Shown in pieces: positions 1 to 13,000 of a stretch of DNA of 64,000 nucleotides. The position numbers and the translations under genes are program-made. The stretch comes from Onthophagus taurus (lineage: Eukaryota > Arthropoda > Insecta > Coleoptera > Scarabaeidae), in NCBI RefSeq assembly GCF_036711975.1, contig NC_091972.1:16001001-16065000 (forward strand), given 5' to 3'. The notes beneath the pieces were generated by a model. It had not been told where the DNA came from and searched no databases. It saw only the letters and a list, made by a program, of their open reading frames with translations. How positions within the stretch are numbered: position 1 is the first letter of the stretch; every line of letters starts with the position of its first letter.

Positions 1-29
1 TTGCTTTGAAGCGCACAACATAAAATTAA

Positions 30-705
30 GTGCAAAAAAAACGAAAATTGTTAACTATCACTTATGCTCTGACCAGATCAAGGCGAGGTATCGGGATACT
101 GAGGTTGCCAATGTTCAAGAGATTTCGTTTCTGGGAAATGGATCCTGGACTGCCTTGGACCAATCATATTGATTTCCTTGCTGGCAAGATTAGTCATTTC
201 TCATATGCTATTCGGATTATTTCCAGATCAGCTGGCATTGAAGCAGCATTAAATGCCTATTATGCATATATTCATTCCTTGCTAAGATCTGTCTTTTGGG
301 GCCGTGGTGTTAGTATAGATATAGTATAAATAGAATCTTCATACTACAGAAGAGGTGTGTAAGAGCAATCTTTGGTCTAAAAAATACAGATAGCTGTAGA
401 AGTTACTTTAAAGACTATAAAATACCTACCTTGTATGGAATTTATATTCTGGAATGTGCCGTATTTGTTAGGAAGAATTACTTGAATGTTTCAAAAATAT
501 GAAATATCACATACTCGAGATACGCGCGGGAAGGTGAACTGCTATCTGGAGCCACCAAAAACGCACCTTACTAAGATTCAGATGACCAGAGTATCAAGAT
601 CTACAATCACATTTCGGAGGTTACAAGGATCCTGCCAGTTCCAAGATTCCGGAGAAGACTGAGAGCTATTGTCACGGAAAATCCGATGTATTTATGTATT
701 ATCGA
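30..705 (+). pseudogene. Degenerate non-LTR retrotransposon (LINE) reverse-transcriptase C-terminus
   Basis: The frame at 30-329 reads like the region just after the reverse-transcriptase palm of Jockey/CR1-type LINEs. It has a 'PGLPWTNHIDFLAGKIS' block (the usual 'L.W..HI..L..K') followed by 'AYYAYIHSLL' and 'FWGRG'. Downstream frames continue with an 'RAIFGLKNTDSCRSYFKDY'-like block near 365-415 and a C-terminal block near 540-700. Several frameshifts and stops separate the blocks, and no promoter or 5' part is present, so this is a dead 5'-truncated copy. Clade assignment within Jockey/CR1 is uncertain. Confidence 0.7.
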
Positions 706-779
706 TGGATCCATTGATATGTTTTTCCAATTTAATGTTTGAATTCAATTTGTATTATATTACAATGTAATTATTACAT

Positions 780-1175
780 TTATCTATTCAAAATCCTCCC
801 AAAAATCGTCATCGTCCATATTTTGATTTCTGGCTTCATTTGATTTAAATACAACTTCTTTTTCTAGCCGCTCGGATTGCTAACTCGCCTGAAATCGTTT
901 CAGCTACCAAAGAAATAACATTTTGTTTGGCAATTTCTGCATTTATTCTGCAGAGAAGCTATTAAGTATTCCTCTCCTGAAATATTTTTGGTCACGTTTT
1001 GGAAAGGTTTAAGGATATGAACCAATTGCTTAATAATATCTCGTTCCCCTATTATCAAGTGATGTTTTAGTTCCATATTAATTATGGACATAGTGGCTTT
1101 TACAGGTTCTTTTAAGACTGTTAACATTTCTAACATGTAAAATGTGGAGAATTTCATTAGGGGCGTCAATTGCTC
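780..1175 (-). pseudogene. hAT-superfamily transposase fragment (minus strand)
   Basis: On the minus strand, 1169-900 reads 'MLEMLTVLKEPVKATMSI' and then 'LVHILKPFQNVTKNISGEEY'. This matches the central helical region of BED-finger hAT transposases ('...ILKPFE..T..ISGE.Y'). About 100 bp further along the same strand an acidic tail ends at a stop near 787, 'NMDDDDFWEDFE', as often seen at hAT C-termini. The piece in between, including the dimerisation domain, is missing. It has the opposite orientation to the next hAT relic and a different subfamily look, so it is a separate insertion. Confidence 0.6.
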
Positions 1176-1257
1176 TTCTATTACTACCTCTTAACACATT
1201 ATCCAGTATTTGATGCATTTTATGGATGAAACATAAAATGCACAATATTTTTTCTTC

Positions 1258-2560
1258 TTGTACAAAATAATAATATACATCTCGAGTACTGAACGACTAT
1301 CGAATGGGATGCCATATTTTGATCTGGAAACCAAGGAAGTTCAAGAAGTATTCCTCGGATTCGTCAAACTTGACGCTTTGGATGCGAAATGTATTGAAGA
1401 TCTTGATCCGAACAAATGTGTTGGTTTAGGATTTGCAAGCAATCCTACGCAGAATATATAAAAAGCTTTGTGCTTTCATCAAAGGAAGGTAAATTGATAC
1501 CAAATATTTCCAAGCTTTACGAAACAAGGTGGAGCGAGAAACACAAAAATATTAGTGTTTTTAATGAGAATTTTCCTATTATAATGGAGGCCTTTGAAAC
1601 CTCGTCACGGGAAGAAAATAAGAATAAATAATGCGACTAGAAAAAATACTTATCAGCTCCATGCAGTAGCTTCTAGAGTTTCGTTTATTCTCAGCTTTAT
1701 TTTGATAGCCAAATACTCGGCTATGATGGAACCTGTGGTAAACGTGCTCCAATCCGTAGCTTTGAATGCCGTTAAGGCATCCCAGCACATTAGCCGCCTT
1801 TTGGAATTTATAGAAAACCACCGTAACGGTCCAGAAAACGTCACAAATGGAATTATTAGAGACGCTACGATCGTTGCAGAAAAACTTGGACTGGGAGAAG
1901 ACATTGCCCCGTATTGTTGAGAGACAACAACATCAAAACAACCACCCAGCAGCAAGCCCCTCAGAATTCTGACTGAGGTCTTTAATAGTACCATACTTAG
2001 AAAATACCCCGTCATTTTCCTTATGTAAATTACACCCAGCTCAAATGTTAGACATATCCCTTGAAGACCTCGTAGAAGCTGGTGAAGTCTTTTCCCAATT
2101 TTACAATTTATCAAATATCAACAACGAAATCGAACTATGGAAAAAACTATGGCAAGATAAACCTGACTCAAAAGAATTAAGTGTTGTGGATGTCATAAAA
2201 GATGTCGACATTTTTTTCCCTGAAACGAGAAAAGCCTTTAGAATTTTGGTCACTTTACCCTGCACGACATATACTATTGAATGATCTTTTAGCAGCTTGA
2301 GGACAATAAAAGCTGGCTTAGAAGCAGTATTGCAGAATGTCGTCTCAATGGTCTTACCATGATGAATGTGTATAGGAAGCATATTTTTGAAAACTTTGAC
2401 GGTTTTATTAATAATCTGGTTGACCAATTCGCGAAGAAGCCACGAAAATTATGTTTTAAATAATTTGGTGTTATTTTTCAATTTTTTTGTCATGCCCCCC
2501 CTGGCCCACTGGCTGGCGACGCCCTTGTTGCTGTTTGATCATCTCTCAATAAAGTAATGA
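1258..2560 (+). pseudogene. hAT-type (DUF4371/ZMYM-like) transposase pseudogene
   Basis: Successive plus-strand frames line up with the 'zinc finger MYM-type/52 kDa repressor-like' hAT transposases. At 1258-1461 there is the catalytic-core part with 'FVKLDALDAKCIEDL'. At 1416-1631 there is 'LYETRWSEKHKNISVF', equivalent to the usual 'LCETRWVERHDAV'. At 1594-1920 there is the alpha-helical insertion, and at 2045-2284 'PETRKAFRILVTLPCTTYT'. After an in-frame stop comes 'SFSSLRTIK', the hAT dimerisation block (normally CT..VERSFS.LRRIK). There are at least three frameshifts and two stops. The tail to 2560 is in frame with nothing recognisable. Confidence 0.75.
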
Positions 2561-3950
2561 AAGAAGCTCAAAAAGTTGACATTGTAGCGGTTCCAAAAGA
2601 TGAAGAATTTAACAATTTGTCAGCTTTAGTTTTGTGTTTACTGAATTTGATGAAATATGATACCAAACAAGATGAGGTTGTCATCTAAGCTGTCAAAAGG
2701 ATTTTCTTTGAATAAATTTTTTTCTTATGGTTTCGATCAAAACTAGTCTTGATGCCATTTATAGACGATAAACTGCATTTGTGGGATAACTTAATTTCCT
2801 ACAAACCTGCAAAAAAGTTAAATTTAATCCAATTAATTCATAATTATTTTCTGACTCACCAACATAGCTTTAATAATATTGCTCAACGTATTATTAATAA
2901 ATAAATGATCAGAACAATCAGATTATGGCAAAATGAATCAAAATGACTCATATTCCAATAATTAATCATCGATTCATCAAAATTTATTGAAAATATAGGT
3001 GTAACAAACCGCATTTTGGGATTCGAAAGCGATTAAAAAAAAATAATAAAACGCAATACAGGCAGAACTTTGTAATTTAATTACGAAGTTGCGTCTTGAG
3101 AACCGAGGGTCCAGACTAAATACTACGTAGGCGGTTCTGGCAGGAATGTGCCGAGGTGGCAGTTAGAGTAGATGGAGCAGGGAAGAAATGAAGAAAAAAT
3201 CGGGGAGTCGGTTACGGGATTGGAACAGAAAAGCATCGGGCGAAACCGGGAAATTAAAGTTTTTGTTGTGTTTTTAAATTCGAGTCGTGCGATTTGAACT
3301 TATAGCAATTTAGTTATAAAATTCGTTGAATTGGATTCTCTTTCTTCGATGAATATTTTACTTTAACAAACGGGTAAGCGTTATTAAAATCTTAAACTTC
3401 CGATTTCTCATTGAACCTGCTAACCACCTCGGCAAATTCCGTAATGATGTTGTTGAATAGCTTATGTCATGTAATTTTTACTTTTTAAAATCTTTGTCAG
3501 TTGTTTTTTTTTATATATATAATATAATACGTTCTTGTTCAAAAATAAAGCAAACTTATTCTTTAGCAGTGAAATTTCGTTTTCTTTCAATCTATTTTTA
3601 TTCTTAATTTCAAATTACTGCCGTTCGCTTTCAAGTGAACGAATGCAGTGTGCCAAACCCTAACTCAGTCATTGCTAGCTATCAAGAAAACGGTAGTGCG
3701 TGGACAGTTGGGTACGCGAGCCGCTCCGTGGACCTAGCTAGGAAACCCACTACGGGAAACGAGAACTTCTCGAGAGCTAGTTTGTGACATAGGCAACCCA
3801 ATTAACAAAATTTCCAATGTAATTCTTAATTCTTCAGTTTTCCAATAGATGTCGCGATTTGACCGAGTTTGACTTTGGTAAACACAAACAATTTATTACC
3901 ATTCATCCGGTTTTTTTTATTACGAGTACTAATCTTTGTTATCGCGGTGA
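2561..3950. other. Intergenic stretch upstream of CERT, no gene recognised
   Basis: No reading frame with recognisable protein similarity was found. A short open stretch at about 2558-2690 encodes a lysine/acid-rich peptide of unknown origin. The segments 3080-3260 and 3620-3800 are more GC-rich than their surroundings and contain no splice-framed exon I could join to anything. An AATAAA lies near 3544. The patchy composition suggests an old, unassigned repeat, possibly part of an LTR, but I see neither paired ends nor a primer site. Confidence 0.4.
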
Positions 3951-4026
3951 TCAATTGCGCAGCACTTTCATAAAAGATCTTGTAAATCGACGAATTGATT
4001 CAATCGATTGAGAGCAGTACAAAACG

Positions 4027-4035
4027 ATGTCGTGA
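4027..4035 (+). promoter_or_regulatory. Minimal upstream ORF in the CERT 5' leader
   Basis: ATG TCG TGA lies 55 bp before the CERT start codon at 4090, in what should be the 5' UTR. A two-codon upstream frame of this kind can lower or tune initiation at the main AUG. It is visible in the sequence, but use in vivo depends on the transcription start, which I cannot place. Confidence 0.4.
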
Positions 4036-4089
4036 TCGAAATATTCGTTTCTTTGAAAAAAAAGCCTGCGAACATCGACCACTTGTAAT

Positions 4090-7000
4090 ATGGCGGACGA
4101 GCACAACAGTACCGACGAGTCAGATTCAGAGAGTCCAAGTGAATTGCACGGAATCCTTCAAAAGTGGACTAATTACATACATGGTTGGCAAGATAGATAT
4201 ATTGTATTGAAAAATGGTACTTTATCTTATTACAAAAGTGAACAGGAATTAGGTTATGGATGTAGGGGTGCCTTGTTATTGGCAAAGGCAACTATCAAGG
4301 TAGGCTATGGCTGTTTAATTTTCTTTTTTTTTTTTTGACATTTGTCTTTGACGTTTCTACAACAATAAAGACAAATAGAGTAGATCTATAAATATTATTT
4401 AAAATAATAATTTTATTTTTTTAGCCTCATGAATTCGATGAATGTCGTTTTGATGTTTCTGTTAATGATTGTGTTTGGTATTTAAGAACCGATAATCTTG
4501 AAACGAAGCAACTTTGGGTGGATGCTTTAGAATCATACAAGGTAATTATCTATTTAAATAAATTTAGTTATCTACATGAATACATAAATGATGTAATACT
4601 TATTAAAGCATTTTATGACATTGATTTTATTGTTGCAATTCTTTAATTTGGTTGATTATCAAATGACATAACCTTACTTTATTGTTGGTCAAATTGGTAA
4701 CTAAGGCAATTTAAATTTGAAGGTTATTTAAATTAAAAGCATTTCAATGTAATGATTTAAATAAAATCGATTCAAAAACATACATAATTTGAATTCTTTG
4801 TCTAAAATAAAATAATTTTTGTGATAATATTTTTACAGGCTGAATCAGGTTATGGTACAGGTTCTGAAAACAGTTTAAAACGCCATGGCTCGAGTGTTAG
4901 TTTACAATCAAATTCGTTCAGTACAGCATCAACAAATAGTTTTAAGAAGACTGGAAGAAATTTGCGCGAAAAATTGGCCGAGTTAGATACCTTCAAAGAT
5001 ATTTTATCGGGACAAGTTGATGTGTTACAACAATTTTTTGATACCTGCGCTGATTCGGCTGAAAAAAATGGATTTAATGTTAATGCAGACATTGATAATG
5101 CCAAAAGTAAATTTAAAAAATATGATTTTAATCATAAATTAATTTATTTTGTGTAGAATCCTTGCCAGATATCGATTTTAAGGGAGAAGCAATTACGTTT
5201 AGGACTACCACAGCGGCTGTTTTAGATACTCTTGCCCATTGCGTTGATTTGGTGATGCAACGTGAAGAATCATGGCGGAAACGCCTTGAGAAAGAAACTG
5301 AAAGACGACGAAAAGCTGAAAGAGTTTCCAAAAGTTATTTTGAACAGTTGCAGAAAGTTAGAAATGTTCATCCTGGACCAGATTTAGAGGTAAAATTTTT
5401 ATTTTATTGCTTTATTATCTAGTTCTAAAAGTAAAGAAATATACTATTTGTTTTGATAAGTTTATTTATTCACTAAATATGAAATTTTAATCTAATGGTT
5501 GTTGGTTTTGCATACTATGAGTCACCTATCAACTAAAAAATATCCTACCAAGTTGACTTATTAGATTTTGAATTCCTTGAAATGTCAATTTTTATAGATA
5601 TCTTTTATAATTATAATTTTTTGATATGTCTTGTCATGTTTAATTTCGTTCTAAATGAGTTTGGGAATAGATTTTTTGTTAAAGTTAAGACAAAATTACG
5701 ACAGAGCAATGTAAGTTTCTTTTTTATTCCTTATCTTATAAAATTTCACACTTTCTACTCTCATTTATTAACAATTACATTTCGTGTCTTATTAACAATT
5801 TCAATTAATTCTCGTTCTAATTAAAATTTACTACATATATTTTTTATATTATAACATTTTTCAGTTGAAGTTCTAAAGCGGAACAAAAATTTTTTAATTA
5901 TCTGCTAGAAAGTAATAATAATTCCCCGTCTGTATATTCTAAAATGCATTAAATATATTTCAAATAATATAGATAAAAGTCCATGAATATCAAACCTGAA
6001 TACACAACTACATTAAAGTTAAGTAGAATCCAATTGGCTCAATAGATCAATCAAGGAATTTTACACTTCTAAGATGGAGAACTATCTTAATCCATTATTT
6101 ATTACACAGGCCTGGACCCAAAAAAATTTTTTGAAATTGAAAGGCGATCTTTATTGATTTTTGGGTGCTGAATTCGGGAAAAATAATGAAAAATTTCCAT
6201 CACCCTTAGTTTTTTTAGCAAATTTAATTTTTTTTTTGGATGTCTCACAAATTTTAAGTTGAATTACGTCAGCATTACGCGTTTTCCTATTTCCTTTGAT
6301 TATAATAAAAGGAAATAGGACAATCCTCCTAACAATTTGTGGTGAACTTGTCATTAAAAAACACCAGAGAAACATTACAGACTTTGTTAGGAAAATGTAT
6401 TCCTACTCCTATTTCGCTGTGAGTCTTGAGGGCTCAATCATAGGCACCTCACAAACTGTGTTATATTTGTGTAGTCATCAGGTAAAAAAAATGATTCAAA
6501 TTTGGCATTCTGATGGTGTGCAGGGAACCAAAAAATCACAGTGATGACTGTTATTTTTGCTACTATGATTTTAATCGCTATAACTCTAAGAATAAAATAG
6601 ATATAGTGTACCAGAACCTTCCTCTGCAAGGTGATCTGTAGCTCATGGACCAGATGCGCTTGTACTTCAGCCTCCAGCAATACTAGGTGAGATGAGCTCT
6701 AGTGAATGAAGATGACTGATTTCCAAGATCCTTCAGATTATGCCACCTCACAACTTTTTGCTCAGTCTGAGCTTGATGATTTAGTGAGAGACTTGGGACT
6801 TACCAAGGAGAATGCTGAACTCTTGAGTTGTAAATTAAAAGAAAAAGCTACTGGATGCTGGAACATCTTTTTATCAGTACAGATTTAGAAATCGTTACTG
6901 TTGTGATGTTCCTGGTTTGGTTTAAAAGTTTGAAATTGAATACAAAACTGATAAATGGAGGTTTTTCATTGATTCTTCAAAAAGAAGCCTGAAGGCTGTA

Positions 7001-10000
7001 GTCTTGCATATGGTAACACATATGCTTCGTTTTCCTCTAAGGCATTCTGTATACTTCGAAGAAAATTACGAGAATTTGAAAGAGTTGCTAAATAAAATTA
7101 AATATACAGATCATAACTGGATAGTTTGTGGCGATCTGAAAGTTTTGTGCGTGACGCTTGGTTAATTTCATTTGTGAATGGGATTACAGAGCAAGGAATG
7201 AACAATGGACTAAAAACGTATGGCCAACTCAACAAACATTGGGACCAGGTGAAAAGAACGTTTTCCACAAAGCTTTAGTCGATCCTAGAAAAATTTATCT
7301 TCCCCTTCTTCACATCAAGTTGGGACTCATGAAACAATTCGTCTAAACATTACCCACCACTGGTGACTACTTTCAATACCTCTGCACACAGTCTCCACAT
7401 TTGTCAGAGGCAAAACTAAAAGAAACTTGGGTAGTACCAGTGAAGAACAGGATGGCCGTTTTCATCAGGATATTAAGGTCATGGAGAGGAGATATCAGGG
7501 TAGTTGGAACGTCAGTATGATGGGTGACTACTGCTGGTCACTTCATCAAGGGAATCCAGGTGTTACTCACAAGAGGAAAAGTAACAGTCATATTCATACT
7601 GATTCATACTGGTGATGGGAAAAAACTGCTGTCATTTTCGGATTCAGCACCCTTCAAAACTGTTAGATCACTCTAAATAATCTAAAAAGTCTTCATGAAA
7701 TTAATTTTTGTAGGTTATCTTAATTAGGAAGGCGTTATATTGACAAGGTTTTGATTTGTTATATGCCATCACGTTAAATAAAATAAAGATTCAATTCCAT
7801 CCTTGTTTTCTTATCTTCTAAGTTACAATTACATTTGAAGCTCTTTTGGTTTTTCTAGGTGAGCATTTTCATTTAGTTTCTTGTCATTATGTCTGTTCCT
7901 CCGCCCTGCTTACTCTCGTTAGGGGCTTTACAAGACGCCTGCTACTGAATGAGATACTATTCGAGGGTTTTTATGAGATACTATGGCAGCGCCATTGGAG
8001 GTTGTATGGTCTTTTCAAAAATTCTTCTGTTAATATGTCTTGGATTATTCTATACTTTTATGAAATTTGTGAAATATACATGGTTGAAAAACACCCAGAT
8101 GATACATTACACGATTAATATATACTTCTAGAATATATAACAGTGTGATACAAATATGTTTAAAAGAAATACAGGATGAGAAGAAAAGAAAAGATAATCA
8201 ACAACGAATTTGGGATAAAAAACGAACATTTTATTCCAATTGTGATCTGTTATCCAGTGAATGCAACGATAGCTATATTATCAATAATTTTTCTAATATT
8301 GTTAAAAATACCAAACGTGGTCTAAGTATACAATGATATAAACATAGTTGCAATGTGTACATATTGAACGAATCTTTTTCATAAGTCCAGTAATATTGAA
8401 ATATATTGAAAAAAAGAAAGACATTGTGAACATAATCTGAATGCAAATCGACGCTGGATATAAATAATACCATCATATATGTATTGTCCAGAAAGATAAA
8501 AGCTATGAAAAGCCACTTACATGCCGAAATAAAAAAAAATTTGTAAAACACCTATTATTCAATTTCAGCTTTGTCTTGAGTTTTTTGAAATAGGGTTAAG
8601 AACTAATTTTTTGAGATTCTTATATGCACAAAGTTTTTTTTTGAACAGTTCAGATACTTAGAAAGCTAGTCAATAGTTAGTAAAGCGGTTCAATACATAG
8701 TCATGATAAATAGATTGCAAATATTAATCACATAGTATGTAGTAATTTATCAAAAGCGCTTGAGTGTTGAACCATAACAATAATTTTCGGAAACTCTTGC
8801 ATTAAGGATCTTACATGAGTGTTATTCAAGTTTTGTTTTTTTCACGGGTTGTGGAATAAGGTACGAATAGTTAGAGCTGTGAGAGGTTGTTCGCTGGGGC
8901 ATCGATTTTGGGTCTATAAACCAGTTGTCATAAGCAGTTACAAAGACTATGCCTCTACGCGACCAATACCAATATTTGTGTGACATTGAAAACTATGTCG
9001 AACAATGCAATACAAATGATTGATGAATGGTGTGGTAGCAATGAAGGAGAAGAAGAAGTTGCATTGCTGATCAATGTAAAATATCTCAAACACCCTCAAA
9101 GATGGTACTGATAGCAGAAGAATATGTATCATGGAAGGAATGTCTGGAAGAATGAAAATTATTTACCAATTGTAATATCTCTGTATACTTTGTCTCTTGT
9201 ACTATATGTTTGTGTTTACAGGTCGTTGAAAGTCAATGACATGCGCTTTTGTAGGCCACTCTGAATTATTTGGCTATACATTTATTTGAGTTACGTAAAT
9301 GTTAATGATATTCAACCATTTTAATAATTATGATATATGAAAATTAAACTATCAAAGGCAACGCCACGCAGTGGCTTTCTCTGTTCTTCTAAATGAATTA
9401 TTTGAATTACTTAGGGAAGTACAAGAAGTTTACAATGTATTATTAATTGACCATGTCATCATGCTTGCTAATCACCAAAACAGTGTACTTGGCGGCGTAT
9501 GCCAGCGACATAAACATAATGAGCCGAACAGTAAGTGCGGCAGAGGGAGCGTATGGAATGCTGAAGGATGGTGCTGAAGCGGTGGGGCTTAGGATCAACA
9601 TGGAGAAAACAAAGTTACTGCTACAGACGAGGAGCAACATTAGTATCGAGACAGCGATAAATGACAACAGAGAAGCGGTGCCTCACTTTATATACCTTGG
9701 TGTAGAATTATCTAGGCTGAGTACAGAGGAAGAAGAAGTCAAAAGGAGATTAATCCTGGCCGATAGAGTGTGTTTTGCATTGACAGGTTGTAAGCTATAG
9801 GAGTGAGGCATGGACGCTGACGCAAAAAGCGAATGTCTTCGAGAAAAGGATCTTGAGGAGAATATTTGGGCCAGTTTGGTAGGAGGATGGATGGAAATCA
9901 AGATACAACTGTGAGTTGTATGAGATTTATAAAGACCCGCCATTGGCACAGTTCGTCAGACTGTAACGCCTAAGATGGGCTAGCCACGTGATCAGAATGG

Positions 10001-13000
10001 GAGAAGAGAGAGAGCCAGGACTACTGATCGGTAAAAGAATGCAGGGAGTGAAACCGAGGGAGATTGAGATGGCGGAAGCAGTCGACCGGGACTCTAGGGA
10101 GATGGTCGGGAGTAGAAGTTGGAGGAGAGAGGCCAGGATACGGGCTGTAGAGCCATAGATGAATGAATGTCATCATGCCAATCATCAATATAACTGCGAG
10201 ATAATATTACAATTAAAATTCCCGCTATTTTATTTCGCCAAACTTCTTTCATCTCACCATAACCTGTTATATTCTTTCTCACATACTGAAATTTCATTTG
10301 TTGATCTATTACTTGACCATCGATAATGTATGACTTCAGCACACAGTGTTCTTTAGATGTGGTCATACATTTTGTTTTTTCTGCGGAAATTTTCATGTTA
10401 CATCTCCTCCCTGTTGTGTCAAAAATATGTGAAAGTCTTTGAAGATCATCTTCATTTTCTGCAAAGAGCACAGCATTATTATATTATTCAAATTTCTTCA
10501 TCGCCTCTTCTATATCATCTACCACGTCTTACTTGTTTTATTATTTCGTCCATGACTATATTAAACAGTGGTGGACTTAAAGAATCACCAAGGATGCCAC
10601 TGTTTATTGTTGTTTGTTAATTTACCGTTGACTCTTGATTGTATGTTACATTTCGCATATATCTTCTATTTTCTGTATTATATTGACTAATATATCTCTA
10701 TTATAATTATTATAACAAGTGCGTTACAAGTTGAAGCATGATACAGTCAAATACTGTTTTAAGATCTATGAAATATAGATAGGCAAGTTTATTATACTCA
10801 ATACTCTTTTCAACAACTTGACGCAGGATGAATACTGCATGAATGCATGATACTGCAAAGAAACATTTTTGTTGAGTCTTAACATTCTTGTTAACATATT
10901 TTTAGATTTTTTTATCAAACATTTTTATTTAATAGTTTTGTCAAAAATACTCCAAATTAATGAACTATTTAATTTTCAAAAAAATTACAACACTAAGTTC
11001 GAACTAAAATGTTATGTAACATTATTACAATTTAAAAACCTCAAACTATTCTTAATGAACCATTATTATTACGAAATAAAGTGAACTTCTTTTTTATTAT
11101 AAATAATTCATAGCACATCAATTCTGCGCACCCTCCCTCCTTTAATTTTAAAATTGTCTCGTAACAGTCCTCCTTTACAACATCAAAAACCATCGACATA
11201 AAAAAAAAAGAAAATTCACTTGCCTATGAAGCGTATTTTATTTTATTTTTTTTTGTGTGGAGTTTATCGGGGTAAATCGTGACTGGACTTATCAAAGAGT
11301 TCTTTATAAAAGTGGAGGAGGAGGTTATAAAGCGCGTCCAAATTAGAACGAGCGCGACAACTTAACCAGACCCACATCGACGAATAAAATCGTTAGTCGC
11401 GTTTTGAGTTCGTTTAGAAACGTGTCGATCAGAATTCATTAAATATAAAGTTTTTAAAGTCCCAAAAAAATAAAAAACTAACATTTTCACTTTGTTTTTG
11501 TGGAATATTTTAATTTAAAACGGTTAAACTAAAAGCTTTTATTAAATAACTTCAGTTAAAGAATTTAATTTGAAGACTTTTTAAGCAAAGTGAAATGACA
11601 GCAGAAATTTGTACCTCAAAGTTTTCAAAGTTGATTAAAAAAGTTTTTAAAGTGAGTATTATTTAAATTAGATGTTGTAAATTAATTAAGCAATGATTTT
11701 CTTATCAGTTTTTATGTCTGGGTGAATACAAAGATCAATACAAATAAAAAAATATGTATATAGGAAAAAAATTAATCGATGTTTTCTACTTTTTTAATGT
11801 TATTTTAAAATTGAAAATCTTTATTTAACGTTTTATATTGCTCAAATTTAACAGTTAACACTATAAGATTGGTATCAATTTTTAAACATTTTTGCTTGTT
11901 ATAAATACATTTTAATATGTTTATATTTTCTCTTTGTTTTGTGTTAACTCGTATTTTTTTCGGTTTTAACATTTGAATACAATCCCAGAAATCAATTAAA
12001 ACTGTTTAACGTTACCATACTAACAAGTTTAATAACATTTTTAAAAGTTAGTACTCATTGTTGTTTGTTTTTTCAACTACTCGCTCAGTACTTTTTAGGA
12101 ATAATGCGTTAATTTCAAATGCCTTGGCGTTAACGCTAATTCGAAGCACGTACCATAAAAGGCACTCGATTTCGATTAAATTTAGAGCTCATTGTTGTTG
12201 TTTTTACGCTAAGGTTAATTAACTCCAAATTCCTTTTTGAAAAATTAAACTGATTTAATTCTCTAACTGTGTTCCTTAAAAAGAATTAGTAAGGACACAA
12301 AAATTGTGAATTTGAAATAATCAGTTTATTACTCATTATTATTTTTAAGACTTTTTGGAAATGTTGTTACTATTCATGTTTGAATGAATCATGTTAAGAT
12401 ACCATTGCATTTACGTGTTTTTTTTATAATTTATAAGGAACTTGTTATGTTATGTTAATCATCATTGCTAAAAACATTTCATTAATGATAAGTAAATAGC
12501 TACAATCTCTTGTAATATAAGAATAAACTCTATGGGTTAAATCCATAATACATAGTCTAAGAAAAAAAATTACACAAAGATTAAAATAAGCCTTTTTTTT
12601 GTTAATTTTATTTTAGGAAGGACCTCATAGTGTAATAGCAGATGATGAATTTTATGATGCCGTTGAAAGCGGTTTGGATAAAATTGAGGAAGAGCAAGAT
12701 TTCCGAGAACGTCTTAAAACAGGAAGGGCAGTCCCCCCATCTCCTCCACCAACAGTTTCGCCAGCTGCTCATCATCGGCTCTGGTGCGAAATCGACCAAT
12801 TAACAAGGCAAGAAGTTGCGATGGCAAAACTAGGTGTAGGGGAATGTGGCGGACCTGGATGGCAATTATTCGCCGAAGATGGTGAAATGCGTATGTACAG
12901 ACGCGAAGAGGAAGTGGATGGGATGGTTGTTGATCCTCTAAAAGCGGTTCATGTGGTTAAAGGGTTTACCGGTCGGGAAATTTGTCATTATTTTTTTAGT

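Noticed and set aside
1653-2114. 153-codon minus-strand open frame
   Set aside because: It lies opposite the plus-strand hAT transposase motifs and has no similarity of its own.
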